In this document: one piece after another, positions 24,056 through 33,486 of the stretch | Layout of the letters: each line of letters starts with the position of its first letter | Position numbering within the stretch: position 1 is the first letter of the stretch | Assembly (NCBI GenBank): GCA_945861675.1 | Contig: CAMAVY010000020.1 | Coordinates: 1-35,748, forward strand | Direction: 5' to 3' | DNA length: 35,748 nucleotides | Source of the DNA: Klebsiella pneumoniae | GTDB lineage: Bacteria; Pseudomonadota; Gammaproteobacteria; Pseudomonadales; Azotimanducaceae | Program-made: the position numbers and the translations under genes | Notes under the pieces: model-generated | The model's input: only the letters and a program-made list of their open reading frames with translations | What the model was told of the DNA's origin: nothing | Database searches by the model: none

Positions 24056-25516
24056 TCATGTACGACCCGCACCCTGCAGCAGCCCCCGCAACTGCTGTGC
24101 AAGTTGTGCGGTCAGCGCGCTTGCGTCGCAGCGCCAGCGCCAGTTGCCAGTCGCGACGCCCGGCGTGTTCATGCGCGCCGAGCCGTCCAGCGCCAATACG
24201 TCCTGCAGTGGCAACACCACCGTGTTGGCAGCTGACGCGATGGCAATGGCCATGAACGACCAGGAAACCGAACCCGCGTGCGGCGCGTCGGTGCCCGCAG
24301 AATCGGCAAGCGCATGATCAACCAGCGCACGCGTATTGGCGTCGAGTTGCAGATACCAGCCCAGACTGGTGTCGTTGTCATGCGTGCCGGTGTACAGCAC
24401 CTGACCAGCATCGATGTTGCTCGGGTGATGCGGGTTCGCCGCGTCGCCCGAAAAACCAAACTGCAGCACACGCATGCCGGGCAAACCGAACTGCTCGCGC
24501 AGCGCGGTGACTTCCGGTGTGATGACGCCGAGGTCTTCGGCCACCAGCGCCGCGCGTGTGGCATCGTCCAGCGATGACAGCAACGCCGCGCCGGGTACAG
24601 CGCGCCACTCGCCATCGATGGCAGTCAACGCATCCGCCGGAATGCACCATGCCGACTGCAGCCCGCGAAAATGATCGATGCGCACGACGTCGAGCCATTG
24701 CAACTGATGCGCAATGCGGGCCTTCCACCAACTGAATGCCGATGCTTCGTGCGCCGGCCAGTCGTATACCGGATTGCCCCATAGCTGGCCCGTTGCCGAA
24801 AAGTAGTCGGGTGGCACGCCTGCAACTTGTGTCGATCTGCCCGCAGCGTCCAACTTGAACAACGTGCGGTGTGTCCACACGTCCACGCTGTCGTACGCGG
24901 GGTACAACGCCATGTCGCCAAACAGCACGATGCCGCGTTCATGCGCGGCCGCACGCACACAGGCGAGGCGTGTGAAGAATGCGCGCTGCCCAGCGATCAG
25001 CGTTGCAATCTCATTGGCGTGTGCCTGCGCGAGCACGGCCAGCGCCGCCGGTTCCCGGTCACGCAGTGGATGTGGCCAGTCGCACCATGGCGCGCCGTGC
25101 ACACTGCGAGCGACCTCGAACAGGGCGTAGTCGTGCAGCCAGCTTCCGGGCGCTGCATCGACGAACGGCATGGCGTCTACCTGCTCTGATGAACTCGCAG
25201 GCGCAGCACCGTGTGCAGCGGTCGCCAACGGCCACTGTGCAAGCAGCGCGGTGTCGCCTGCATTCAACGATGGGCTGCTGTAGGGCGAGCCATAGGCGTC
25301 TGGCGGATTGAATGGCAGCACCTGCCAGATCTCGATGCCAGCAGCCGCGAGCCAATCGAGGAAGAACAACGGCGAACGATCAACCGGCAACGCGCTGAAT
25401 GGGCACAACACACCGGCGCGGCGCCGCTCGGCAAGCAGATGGCCACGCGCCCTGCCTCGACCACTGCCGCCAGCGAGGACATTGTCCGGGTGTTCGCTAT
25501 CGACACTGCCGACCAT
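24056..25516 (-). CDS. malQ: 4-alpha-glucanotransferase (amylomaltase, GH77)
   Basis: This 486-residue GH77 enzyme moves maltosyl and longer units between alpha-1,4-glucans. The catalytic set is in place: nucleophile Asp281 in VVRIDHFRG, acid/base Glu327 in VAEDLGVITPEV and Asp380 in YTGTHDNDTSLGWY, with spacing (46 and 53 residues) close to that of the known enzymes. The N terminus has the ERRRAGVLCPFSALP segment and AYGSPYSSPSLNAGD. The ATG at 25516 is preferred; a TTG at 25540 is possible. It works with GlgA, GlgB and the GH57 enzyme in glycogen or maltodextrin metabolism. It is read in the same direction as the gene upstream, 92 bp away. Confidence 0.94.
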   Translation of the reverse strand: MVGSVDSEHPDNVLAGGSGRGRARGHLLAERRRAGVLCPFSALPVDRSPLFFLDWLAAAGIEIWQVLPFNPPDAYGSPYSSPSLNAGDTALLAQWPLATAAHGAAPASSSEQVDAMPFVDAAPGSWLHDYALFEVARSVHGAPWCDWPHPLRDREPAALAVLAQAHANEIATLIAGQRAFFTRLACVRAAAHERGIVLFGDMALYPAYDSVDVWTHRTLFKLDAAGRSTQVAGVPPDYFSATGQLWGNPVYDWPAHEASAFSWWKARIAHQLQWLDVVRIDHFRGLQSAWCIPADALTAIDGEWRAVPGAALLSSLDDATRAALVAEDLGVITPEVTALREQFGLPGMRVLQFGFSGDAANPHHPSNIDAGQVLYTGTHDNDTSLGWYLQLDANTRALVDHALADSAGTDAPHAGSVSWSFMAIAIASAANTVVLPLQDVLALDGSARMNTPGVATGNWRWRCDASALTAQLAQQLRGLLQGAGRT

Positions 25517-25608
25517 GGTTCTGCCTTTGTCGCTCTGCAAACTTCTCTACAGACTGCTCTGCAAACTCCGTGCGCAACGCTGCGGCTCAGCCAGGTTTGC
25601 GACCCACA

Positions 25609-26262
25609 TCAATCGCGCAGCACCTCCGCCACGCGCAATTGCAATGCCGGCAACAGCTCAGCTTCGAACCATGGGTTCCGCCGCACCCACAGCTGATTAC
25701 GTGGGCTCGGGTGCGGCAGCACAAACTTCTCTGGCGCAAAGCGACGCCAGCCCTGCACAAGTTCGGTCACAGATTCGGGCGCAGGTGCCGATGGACTCAC
25801 TGCTACATCAGCTTCGCCAACCGTCTGACGGGCTTCACGCAAGTGCCACGTGAGCGCGTAACGGCCCAGCACAACCGTCAGCTGTACCTGCCGCAGCTGT
25901 GCGAGCAGGCGCGCACGCCAGGTGGCCGCGCATTCAGGTCGAGGCGGTAGATCGGCACCCTTCCGCGTGCCCGGAAAGCAGAAGCCCATGGGCAACAGTG
26001 CCACGCGCGAGGCATCGTAGAACGTGTCGCGATCGACACCCAGCCACGCACGCAGACGTTCCCCGCTGACATCGTTGAACGGCACGCCGCTGTCATGCAC
26101 CTTGCGCCCAGGCGCCTGCCCGACAATGAGGATGCGCGCGCCAATGCCCATCTGCAGTACCGGCCGTACGCCATGCGGCAGGTGCGCTGCACAGAGCGTG
26201 CAGGCACGTACGTCCGCAAGCAGCTGATCCAACTCGGTCGTAGCGCCGGCTTTGCCGTTCAT
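25609..26262 (-). CDS. uracil-DNA glycosylase family protein
   Basis: This 217-residue protein belongs to the uracil-DNA glycosylase superfamily (COG1573-like). Motif 1 is ILIVGQAPGRKVHDSGVPFN at about residues 44-63, and the C-terminal motif is VLPHPSPRN at about 182-190. Two cysteines at 21 and 24 (CTLC) resemble the start of the iron-sulfur ligand set of family 4 and 5 enzymes. The matching downstream cysteine pair is not evident, so a cluster is doubtful. The polar residue normally after GxxPG is not a standard catalytic Asp or Glu, so activity on uracil is uncertain. The ATG at 26262 follows an in-frame TTG. It lies 36 bp after the M32 peptidase gene in the same direction, probably one transcript. 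Confidence 0.85.
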   Translation of the reverse strand: MNGKAGATTELDQLLADVRACTLCAAHLPHGVRPVLQMGIGARILIVGQAPGRKVHDSGVPFNDVSGERLRAWLGVDRDTFYDASRVALLPMGFCFPGTRKGADLPPRPECAATWRARLLAQLRQVQLTVVLGRYALTWHLREARQTVGEADVAVSPSAPAPESVTELVQGWRRFAPEKFVLPHPSPRNQLWVRRNPWFEAELLPALQLRVAEVLRD

Positions 26263-26298
26263 CAAGCATCCCGCTGGTTCAGCAGGCTGTGCAACGCA

Positions 26299-27882
26299 CT
26301 ACCAGGCCTGCCGCAGGTAACGGCGCTGAAGATGCTCCCGGAAGTAGCGAGCGTCCAGCCGCTCACCACACACCTCGACCATCAACGCCTGCAACGAGAA
26401 CAGGCGACCGCGGCCATGCACCTGGGCACGCAGCCAATCGCGCAACGGCCCAAGATCACCCTGCCCGATCAACATCTCCACGTTGGGAATGGCCCGTCGC
26501 GCCGCAGCAAACAGCTGCGCCGCCATCAACGCGCCGAGCGTGTAACACGGGAAATAGCCGAAGCTGCCGGCAAACCAGTGCACATCCTGCATGCAGCCAT
26601 CACGATCGTTGCCGCGCGTGCTGAGGCCAAGGTACTCGCGCATCGAAACGTCCCAGGCTTCGGGAAGATCGACCAGCGCAAGCTGCCCGGAGAGCAACCG
26701 TCGCTCGAGGTCGAAGCGGATGATGACGTGCAGCGGATAAGTGAGTTCATCGGCATCGACGCGAATAAAGCCCGGGCTGACTTGCGTTGCGTGCCGGTAC
26801 AGATTTTCACCGTTCCACCGCTCACCCGTGCCATTCAGATCAGTGCGCGCACGACCAGTTTCGCGATCCCCTTCCAGCATTTCGCACATGATCGGCGCTA
26901 CGTGTGCCAGAAAAGGTTTGGAACGCGCCACCTGCATTTCCATCAGCAGTGACTGACTCTCATGCACTGCCATGCCAGCGGCCGTGCCGATGGGCTGCTC
27001 ACGCCACGCCGCAGGTAAACCCTGCTCGTACAGGCCGTGTCCCGTTTCGTGCAGCACGCCCATCTGCGCGGGCAGAAAACTGCTTTCGCTGTAACGCGTG
27101 GTGATGCGCGTGTCGTCCGGTACACCGCCAGTGAACGGGTGATGGCTGACATCCAGCCGCCCGTGCTCGAAGTCGAAGCCCAGCATACGCATCAGACGTT
27201 CGCCCAGGGCCTCCTGACGGGGCACCGGGTAGCTGCCTGGGAATGGCAGGCACTGTGGCTGCGCGCTGCGCACCTGTTCGATCAGATCCGGCAGAAATAC
27301 CTGCAGGCTGCCGAAGATCTGATCGATTTCCTCGCTACCGATGCCTGGCTGGTGGCGCGCAAGCAGCGTGTCGTACAGGGCGGTGTCGTAGGACGCTGTC
27401 CCGCGCGTTGCGCCTGCTGCATTCGCAGCGTTTGCCTGCAGGTCGGCCTCGAGATAGCAGGTCGCAACATCGCGCACCCGCGAGAGCACTTCCTGAAGAT
27501 GCGGCAGGATGCCCTGCCAATCGTTGCTCGTACGTTTCTCCCGCCACAGCTGTTCGCAGCGTGTGACCGCAATCTGACGCGCGCGCACCAGGTCGGCCGG
27601 CAGCGCCGTGGCATCGCGCCATACGCGTTGCATTTCACGCAGGTTCGCCTTCTGCATGAACGACAGTTCGCGCGCAGCACGCTGCGCAGCATCCAGCAGT
27701 TCACCCATCTCAGGCGCACAGAGCTTCTCGTGCGTAATGCCTGCCAGGGTGGCCAGTGCCTGGCCGCGCGCTTCACCACCGCCCGACGGCATCATCACGG
27801 CTTCATCCCAGCCCAGGATCGCCTGCGCATGTTCCAGGTGCGCCAGTTCGCGAAAGCGCGCTTCAAGTTTCTGATAGCTCAC
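26299..27882 (-). CDS. M32 family metallo-carboxypeptidase
   Basis: This is a 527-residue cytoplasmic zinc carboxypeptidase of family M32, close to the usual ~500. The zinc site is HETGH (His278, Glu279, His282) with the third ligand Glu308 in AVHESQSLLMEMQ. Other hallmarks are DTRITTRY before the site, GWDEAVMMP near the N terminus and LTYPLHVIIRFDLER at about 378-392. It removes C-terminal residues from peptides with broad specificity. The GTG start has AGGAG nine bases upstream. It follows the penicillin-binding protein gene by 119 bp and precedes the glycosylase gene by 36 bp. The upstream gap contains a small repeat (ATAACAGCGG twice). Confidence 0.94.
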   Translation of the reverse strand: MSYQKLEARFRELAHLEHAQAILGWDEAVMMPSGGGEARGQALATLAGITHEKLCAPEMGELLDAAQRAARELSFMQKANLREMQRVWRDATALPADLVRARQIAVTRCEQLWREKRTSNDWQGILPHLQEVLSRVRDVATCYLEADLQANAANAAGATRGTASYDTALYDTLLARHQPGIGSEEIDQIFGSLQVFLPDLIEQVRSAQPQCLPFPGSYPVPRQEALGERLMRMLGFDFEHGRLDVSHHPFTGGVPDDTRITTRYSESSFLPAQMGVLHETGHGLYEQGLPAAWREQPIGTAAGMAVHESQSLLMEMQVARSKPFLAHVAPIMCEMLEGDRETGRARTDLNGTGERWNGENLYRHATQVSPGFIRVDADELTYPLHVIIRFDLERRLLSGQLALVDLPEAWDVSMREYLGLSTRGNDRDGCMQDVHWFAGSFGYFPCYTLGALMAAQLFAAARRAIPNVEMLIGQGDLGPLRDWLRAQVHGRGRLFSLQALMVEVCGERLDARYFREHLQRRYLRQAW

Positions 27883-28001
27883 AGCGGGCGCTCCTGGGAA
27901 TAACAGCGGATAACAGCGGACTTGTTTGCCTGGCCAGCGGCAAGACTAGGCGTTCAGATCAGCCAACGGTGTGCGCCACTACCACCAACTTGTGTGCGTG
28001 A

Positions 28002-31000
28002 TTACCCGGCTTTGGGTGTTGCCACAGGTGTGGCCCCAGGTGTGGCTGCCGGCGGCGGCTGAACTTGTGGCGCTTGCAGGCCCGCAACGGGCGCAGCAAC
28101 AGGCGGGACAACCAAAGGCCGCCCCGCATCGAGCATGGGCGTCAGCGTCGGCATCAGTGCACCGAGCAGCCGCACCGGCAGGCCGCTCGTGAACTGGTAG
28201 TCCGCCGCCTGCGCGCCAGGCACGAACGCAGTGATCGTGCCGTAGAAGCGATCGTCGATGTAGAACATGAACGTGGCCACGCGATTGACCACGCGCGATT
28301 CCACGACGCGACCCGGGCCCGAAAAGACCTCAAAGCGATGATCTCCTGTCCCCGTCTTGCCACCCACGATGTGCCGTGTGCCGTCCGGTCGCTGCAGATC
28401 CTTCAAGAGCGACCGCGCCGTGCCGTTTTCCACCACATCCAGGATTGCGTGCTTTGCAACGCGCGCGACCTCGACCGGCAACACCTGCTCGCCACGCGCG
28501 CCAGTGCTTTCAAGCCGCGTCTCGTAGGGCGTGCCAGAAGCGAAGTGGAATGACTCCAACAGCACATTCGGCAGCCGAACGCCGTCGTTCTGGATGATGC
28601 CCATCAACTCGGACAGCGCAGCCGGTCGATCGCCTGAGCTGCCAATGGCCGTCGCCAGCGATGGCGTCAACGACGCAAAGGGATAGCCCAACCGATGCCA
28701 TGCCGCATGTATCTCCTGGAACGCTTCGATCTCCAGCAGATCGAGAATGCGGCGATCCTGCGCGCGGCGTTTGTTGGCCTTCCACAACCAGCTGTACACA
28801 TCCTGACGCGCCTGCACGCTGCTCGTCAGCAGCTGATCGCGCGTGGCATTCGGGTGCAGTTGCAGATACTCCAGCACCCACAACTCCAGTGGATGGACGC
28901 GCGCCAGGTAGCCACGGTCGTTGAGGCTGAATTTGTCCTTCGCAAAACGCGCGTACAGATCCGCCAGTTGCGCAGGCGACTGTGGTTGATCAGGCACTGC
29001 ACGCGTCAGCCAGGCTGCAAGCACGTCGACGGGCGCGTCCGGGCGCACCGAGCGCACGATGACGGCCACTGCGCGCGGCGATACGCGCACGCCGTCGAGC
29101 ACCGCCGCCAGGGCTTCGTCGGCACGTTTGCCGCTGTACTTGGCGAAAAAGCGGCGCAGATAGACCTTGCCTTCGCGATCGGCAAAGCGATGCAGATAGT
29201 CGGCACGGCCAGGATCGTCAGCGTTCTCCAGCAGGCGCGCAGTGGTTGATGGCGCGCGATACAGGTAGTGATCCTCAACCTCGCGCATGACGCGAATGAA
29301 CACCAGGTTCACCGAGCGCCGCAGTGCTTCCTGCAGCGTCATCACGCGGCCATTGTCCGAACGCTCGAAGTTGCTGAAGCGGTGCGCACCACCGCCCGTG
29401 AAGAACACCTGCCCTGAGCCAGCTGAATACGTGCGCAACAGTGACGCTTCCAACGTGCTGGTCAGCGTGGCCCCGGGATTCGCCCGCAGATATGCAATCA
29501 CCCAGGCGGCCAGCCGATCCTTCTCGTGCACGCCGTAGGCCACCTGCTCGGTCAGCGGCATGGCGGTGTACTGGCGATACACCGCCGCGATCAGCTCAAG
29601 GTAGGTGATGAGCGTGCGCAGCTTCGAGGTCGAACCCAGATCCAGCTTTACGCCACCATTGATGTCGAGCGGTTGCGCAAGGTTGTCTGCATTCACACGA
29701 ATGCGATTGCCGCCCGGCCTGCGTTCGTACAACGTGAAGCTGTAGATCACCTTGGTTGGATCGTCGCCACCCAGCAACCGCGCGCCATTCAAACCCATGG
29801 ACTCGATGACGGCAGGATCGCGGAGCGACATCAGAAACCGTGAGACTTCGTTCTGCACACCAAGATTCAACGAGGTCTGCACCGTCAGGTCGAACCGATC
29901 CAGCTCATAGAAGCTGCGCACATCGAGTTGGCGCAACAACCGGGTGCGCACGAGGTTCGCGCCCTTCTGCGCAGCGAAGTCGATGCTGGGCCTGGGCTGC
30001 GCAACGCGCTGCTTCTGCAGGCGATACGCAAGCGCTGCATCGCGCAGTGCAGGGCTGATCGCGCCAGCCTTTGCCATCACACGCAGGTAGCTGTCGGTGA
30101 GGCGCTCGAGCGGCGCGACATCGCGCATCAAGTAGAAGCCCGGACGCCGCACCGACAGAATGAGGCTCAGCGCCTGTTTGTAATACTTCGCCTGCTCACG
30201 CACATCTGCCTGCGGATCGCGCAACACGCGATTGGCTGTGTCGAAGTGGCTGCCGTACCACGCCTCCATGCCATCGCCGAGGCTCGACACTTCGCCGTAG
30301 CCTGGCATTGCGGCGAGCGGCAGCGCATTCAGGTAGTCGAGCACAAGCTGGCGTCGGGCGGGAATCGTGACCGCGCCCAGCCGATAGACGCGCAGCGTGG
30401 CCGACGCCATCTGTTTGAACTTCTCGGGCGCGTTGTGTGTGCGGCCATCCTTCGAATGCCTGAACTTCTCCATCTGCGTGGCCAGGGTGCTTGCGCCAAT
30501 CACGCGATCATCCGTGCGCAAACGGTTCAACAGCGACAAGCCGACGGCTTTGCCCAGCCGGTTCCAGTCCACCACCGGGTTCATGTACGGCCGGTTCAGG
30601 TCCATGAGTTCGCGGTCTTCGACGAACAGCAGCGTGGCCGCGACCATGGGTGGGATCTGGCTGTATTGCGCATACACCTGGCGCGGAAAGCGCGCTTGCG
30701 AGGCCACCTGCCCTGTAGCGTCGCGCACCAGCAGTCCGGCCTGGGTCTTCTCCGGGTACAGCACGCTGAGGCCGCGGTCGTGTAGTGCACGCATTCGCGG
30801 CGAGGGCTCGGCCTGCATGCGCACGCTGTAGCCCGCAGCCTTCAAGCGCGGCAGCAACGTGGGCAACGCTGCATAACCAAGCCGCTCGTCGTACGGCCCC
30901 GTGTCGGGCGCGATGGGCGTTGCGGTCGGACCTGGGCGCAGCCGATAACCGATGTTCTGGGCAAACCCTGCCAGCCACTGCGACTGCAGCTGCGATGTGT

Positions 31001-31139
31001 CCAATTCATGCAGTACGGCGGCCACGGCAGCCACCGACAACACAATGCATGTGCCGACAAACAGGCCGCGGGCGAACTGGCGGCGCACGCTGCGCGCAGG
31101 GCTCAACGCTCCATGCACGTCGCCCACCTCTGCCGTCAT
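28002..31139 (-). CDS. class A penicillin-binding protein (GT51 + transpeptidase) with insertions
   Basis: This encodes a 1045-residue bifunctional peptidoglycan synthase. One membrane helix lies at about residues 26-44. The GT51 glycosyltransferase has FVEDRELM with the catalytic Glu (about 173-174) and GASTLATQMEKF (about 215-226). The transpeptidase has Ser503 in STSK, SVN at about 609-611 and KTGTG at about 928-932. The spacing is unusual: about 105 residues between STSK and SVN, and about 317 between SVN and KTG, against roughly 60 and 130 in typical class A proteins. The extra segments are helical and charged. The C terminus is a Pro/Ala/Val-rich tail. The ATG at 31139 is preferred to a TTG at 31193. 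It may be a specialised wall synthase. Confidence 0.9.
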   Translation of the reverse strand: MTAEVGDVHGALSPARSVRRQFARGLFVGTCIVLSVAAVAAVLHELDTSQLQSQWLAGFAQNIGYRLRPGPTATPIAPDTGPYDERLGYAALPTLLPRLKAAGYSVRMQAEPSPRMRALHDRGLSVLYPEKTQAGLLVRDATGQVASQARFPRQVYAQYSQIPPMVAATLLFVEDRELMDLNRPYMNPVVDWNRLGKAVGLSLLNRLRTDDRVIGASTLATQMEKFRHSKDGRTHNAPEKFKQMASATLRVYRLGAVTIPARRQLVLDYLNALPLAAMPGYGEVSSLGDGMEAWYGSHFDTANRVLRDPQADVREQAKYYKQALSLILSVRRPGFYLMRDVAPLERLTDSYLRVMAKAGAISPALRDAALAYRLQKQRVAQPRPSIDFAAQKGANLVRTRLLRQLDVRSFYELDRFDLTVQTSLNLGVQNEVSRFLMSLRDPAVIESMGLNGARLLGGDDPTKVIYSFTLYERRPGGNRIRVNADNLAQPLDINGGVKLDLGSTSKLRTLITYLELIAAVYRQYTAMPLTEQVAYGVHEKDRLAAWVIAYLRANPGATLTSTLEASLLRTYSAGSGQVFFTGGGAHRFSNFERSDNGRVMTLQEALRRSVNLVFIRVMREVEDHYLYRAPSTTARLLENADDPGRADYLHRFADREGKVYLRRFFAKYSGKRADEALAAVLDGVRVSPRAVAVIVRSVRPDAPVDVLAAWLTRAVPDQPQSPAQLADLYARFAKDKFSLNDRGYLARVHPLELWVLEYLQLHPNATRDQLLTSSVQARQDVYSWLWKANKRRAQDRRILDLLEIEAFQEIHAAWHRLGYPFASLTPSLATAIGSSGDRPAALSELMGIIQNDGVRLPNVLLESFHFASGTPYETRLESTGARGEQVLPVEVARVAKHAILDVVENGTARSLLKDLQRPDGTRHIVGGKTGTGDHRFEVFSGPGRVVESRVVNRVATFMFYIDDRFYGTITAFVPGAQAADYQFTSGLPVRLLGALMPTLTPMLDAGRPLVVPPVAAPVAGLQAPQVQPPPAATPGATPVATPKAG

Positions 31140-31385
31140 TGTGTTCGACTCACGCGCTTCTCTACTCCTGGCTTCAACGCCGACGCTCAACAAAGATTGG
31201 CCTGAGCATGAATGAACTCAGCGCGCAGGTGTGTTCACAGCCGAGCCTTATTGAATCGCGTTTACACAACGAAGTGCAGTGACTCTTTGGCACACGCGTT
31301 AGATCATCGGTGCAGCAAGCCTGCCTGGTCGACCACCACAAACCTTTTTGCCGGTGGACATGCCAGTCATTGAGGTCCAAACGCC

Positions 31386-32564
31386 ATGCTGACATGTACC
31401 TGGGCACCCACCGTATTCAGTTCGATGCAACTTGCACGGCCCGAAGCCCTGGTCATGGCGGGCGCGGTTGAACGGGCAATGCGGACGGACGGTTCGTCCA
31501 CGCAGTCCGGGCCTGATGGCAGCGGCCGAACAGTCTCGTCTGCGCGCCCGACTCCGCGCGGTCCAGCACTGCTGCGAATGCAGACCGACTATGTTGCGCG
31601 CTTGGAGCGGCTCGGCATCAGCCACCTGCTGATCGCGCAACGCTGGTGGGGCAGCGGCCAGGAAATGGAGGGCTCGAGCCTGGATTGTCTGGCGGCTACC
31701 GCACTCATCGCAGCCGTCAGCGAGCGCATTCAACTCGTCACAGCCATTCATCCGGGCTTCTTTCAGCCAACGGCCATCGCCAAGTGGGGCGCCACGATCG
31801 ATGCGATCAGCAACGGACGCTGGGCGGTCAATGTGACCAGCGGCTGGAACATGGCCGAATTCGACATGTATGGCATCGACCCGCTGCCGCACACAGAACG
31901 CTACGCACGCGCAACCGAGTTCATTCAGGTACTGCGCGGTGCCTGGGACAATGCCTTGATCGGGAATGCGTCGTTCGACTTCGATGGACGCTACTACCAG
32001 GCCCGCGGACTGCGTCTGGAGCCACGACCGGCCGCAGCGCTGACAATTTATCAAGGGGGCCAGTCGGAACCCGCCATCGCCATGGCAGCGGCACACTCGG
32101 ACTGGATGTTCCTGAACGGCGGCGATGCGGCCCGTACTGCCGCGATCATTGCCAGCGTGCGCCGTGCCTGCGCGGTCAGCGGTCGGCATGTGCGCTTCGC
32201 GCTGCATGCGAATCCACTGGTGCGCGAAACAGATGCGGATGCCTGGGCCGAGATCGACCGCCGGGTGGCGGCGCTTGACCCGACGCGCGTTGCACAACGG
32301 CGCGCGGCGCTTGCGGGCCGCGCTTCCAATTCGAATGGCGCAGTTGGAATGTGGTCCAGCGACGACGTGCTCAGCATGCTCGACAGCAACGAGGGTTTCT
32401 CCTCGCGGCTCATCGGCTCACCGGCTACCGTCCTCGCAGCTATTCAGGTGTTCGCCGACATGGGCGTAGAGATGTTGCACCTCACGCTTGCCGACCCGAT
32501 GTTCATCGAAACTGTATTGCCCCAGGTGCACGCCCTGCGGGCCGCGCACCGGGCCGACGGCTAG
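31386..32564 (+). CDS. luciferase-like FMN-dependent monooxygenase (SsuD/SfnG type)
   Basis: This 392-residue two-component flavin monooxygenase has a TIM barrel with YVARLERLGISHLLIAQRWW, TERIQLVTAIHPG-type segments (here SERIQLVTAIHPGF, about 110-123), AISNGRWAVNVTSGWNMAEF (about 138-157), HTERYARATEFIQVLRGAW and LTIYQGGQSEPAIAMAA. These resemble alkanesulfonate and dimethyl sulfone monooxygenases, which use FMNH2 from a partner reductase to oxidise organosulfur or related substrates. A polar insertion at about residues 31-60 is unlike SsuD. No flavin reductase or sulfonate transporter gene is nearby, so the substrate is open. A dioxygenase gene follows after 34 bp. Confidence 0.9.
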   Translation: MLTCTWAPTVFSSMQLARPEALVMAGAVERAMRTDGSSTQSGPDGSGRTVSSARPTPRGPALLRMQTDYVARLERLGISHLLIAQRWWGSGQEMEGSSLDCLAATALIAAVSERIQLVTAIHPGFFQPTAIAKWGATIDAISNGRWAVNVTSGWNMAEFDMYGIDPLPHTERYARATEFIQVLRGAWDNALIGNASFDFDGRYYQARGLRLEPRPAAALTIYQGGQSEPAIAMAAAHSDWMFLNGGDAARTAAIIASVRRACAVSGRHVRFALHANPLVRETDADAWAEIDRRVAALDPTRVAQRRAALAGRASNSNGAVGMWSSDDVLSMLDSNEGFSSRLIGSPATVLAAIQVFADMGVEMLHLTLADPMFIETVLPQVHALRAAHRADG

Positions 32565-32598
32565 TTCCGCAAGGAAGCTCCAGCAAGGAAACAAACAC

Positions 32599-33444
32599 AT
32601 GATTCAACGTCAGCGCGGCTACCTGAGCTTTCGCAGCACTGCCGCAACGCCTGAGACCGAACAACTCGAGCGCGACGGCTTTACCGTCATTCGCAATCTG
32701 CTGAGCGCCGACGACCTGCAGACATTGCATGACGAAGTCGCGGCCATATTCGACCGCGACCCGCCGGACGAACGCGGCGGACGCAATCCTGAAGACGCCG
32801 CGATGTTCCGCTACGCCATGCTCAATCGCTCCGCAGCAGCACAACGCGCAGTGGCGCATCCGCGACTGCTGGCGGTCATTGAACCGTTGCTCGGCGAGGA
32901 CTGCCACGTCATCGCCAATACTGCGTGGCGTAATCCTACCGGGCATCCTGGTTCGCATGGCGGCCAGAACTGGCACATCGATGCGGGTCCGCACGTGCCT
33001 CTGCCTGAAGGCGTGCGCTGGCCTGCGGACATTCCGCATCCGGTGTTTGCGATCGGCGTGCATATTTATCTGCAGGATTGCGCATTGGAGGATGGTCCAA
33101 CGGGCGTGTTGCCTGGCAGCCATCTGTCGGGCCGCTTTCCGCCGCAGGAACGCAATCACGACGATGCACTGGACTACGAAGGCCAACGCGTTGTGCCGCT
33201 GCTCACAAAGGCCGGCGACGCGGGCTTGTTCGTCTCCGATGTCTGGCATCGACGCATGCCCACGCAACCGGGCGATCACGGGCGCTTCTTTCTGCAGGTG
33301 CACTATGGCAGGCGCGACATCGCGCAGCGCTTGCTGACCACGGCCGAGAGCAATCAGCTGTCGGCCGAGGCGATTGCGCGAGCTTCGACCACGCGCGAGA
33401 AGCGTGTCATCGGTTTGCATTCACCGCTGTTCTACGACGGCTAA
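32599..33444 (+). CDS. phytanoyl-CoA dioxygenase (PhyH)-like 2OG-Fe(II) oxygenase
   Basis: This 281-residue non-haem iron oxygenase has the two-His-one-carboxylate ligands His126 and Asp128 in NWHIDAG and His217 in DVWHRRMP. Arg229 follows in GDHGRFFLQVHY, suited to binding the 2-oxoglutarate carboxylate. The DGFTVIRNLLSADDL opening at about 26-40 is typical of PhyH proteins. AAGGAA nine bases before the ATG fixes the start. It lies 34 bp after the flavin monooxygenase gene, so they probably form one transcript. The substrate is unknown; relatives hydroxylate lipids or natural-product intermediates. Confidence 0.92.
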   Translation: MIQRQRGYLSFRSTAATPETEQLERDGFTVIRNLLSADDLQTLHDEVAAIFDRDPPDERGGRNPEDAAMFRYAMLNRSAAAQRAVAHPRLLAVIEPLLGEDCHVIANTAWRNPTGHPGSHGGQNWHIDAGPHVPLPEGVRWPADIPHPVFAIGVHIYLQDCALEDGPTGVLPGSHLSGRFPPQERNHDDALDYEGQRVVPLLTKAGDAGLFVSDVWHRRMPTQPGDHGRFFLQVHYGRRDIAQRLLTTAESNQLSAEAIARASTTREKRVIGLHSPLFYDG

Positions 33445-33486
33445 CGCGCGCTCCGCTGTTCTACTCGGGCTGCTGGCTCTACTGGC

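Noticed and set aside
31140-31385. Promoters or small genes between the PBP and flavin monooxygenase genes
   Set aside because: No convincing -35/-10 pair, hairpin or coding frame could be supported in this divergent gap.
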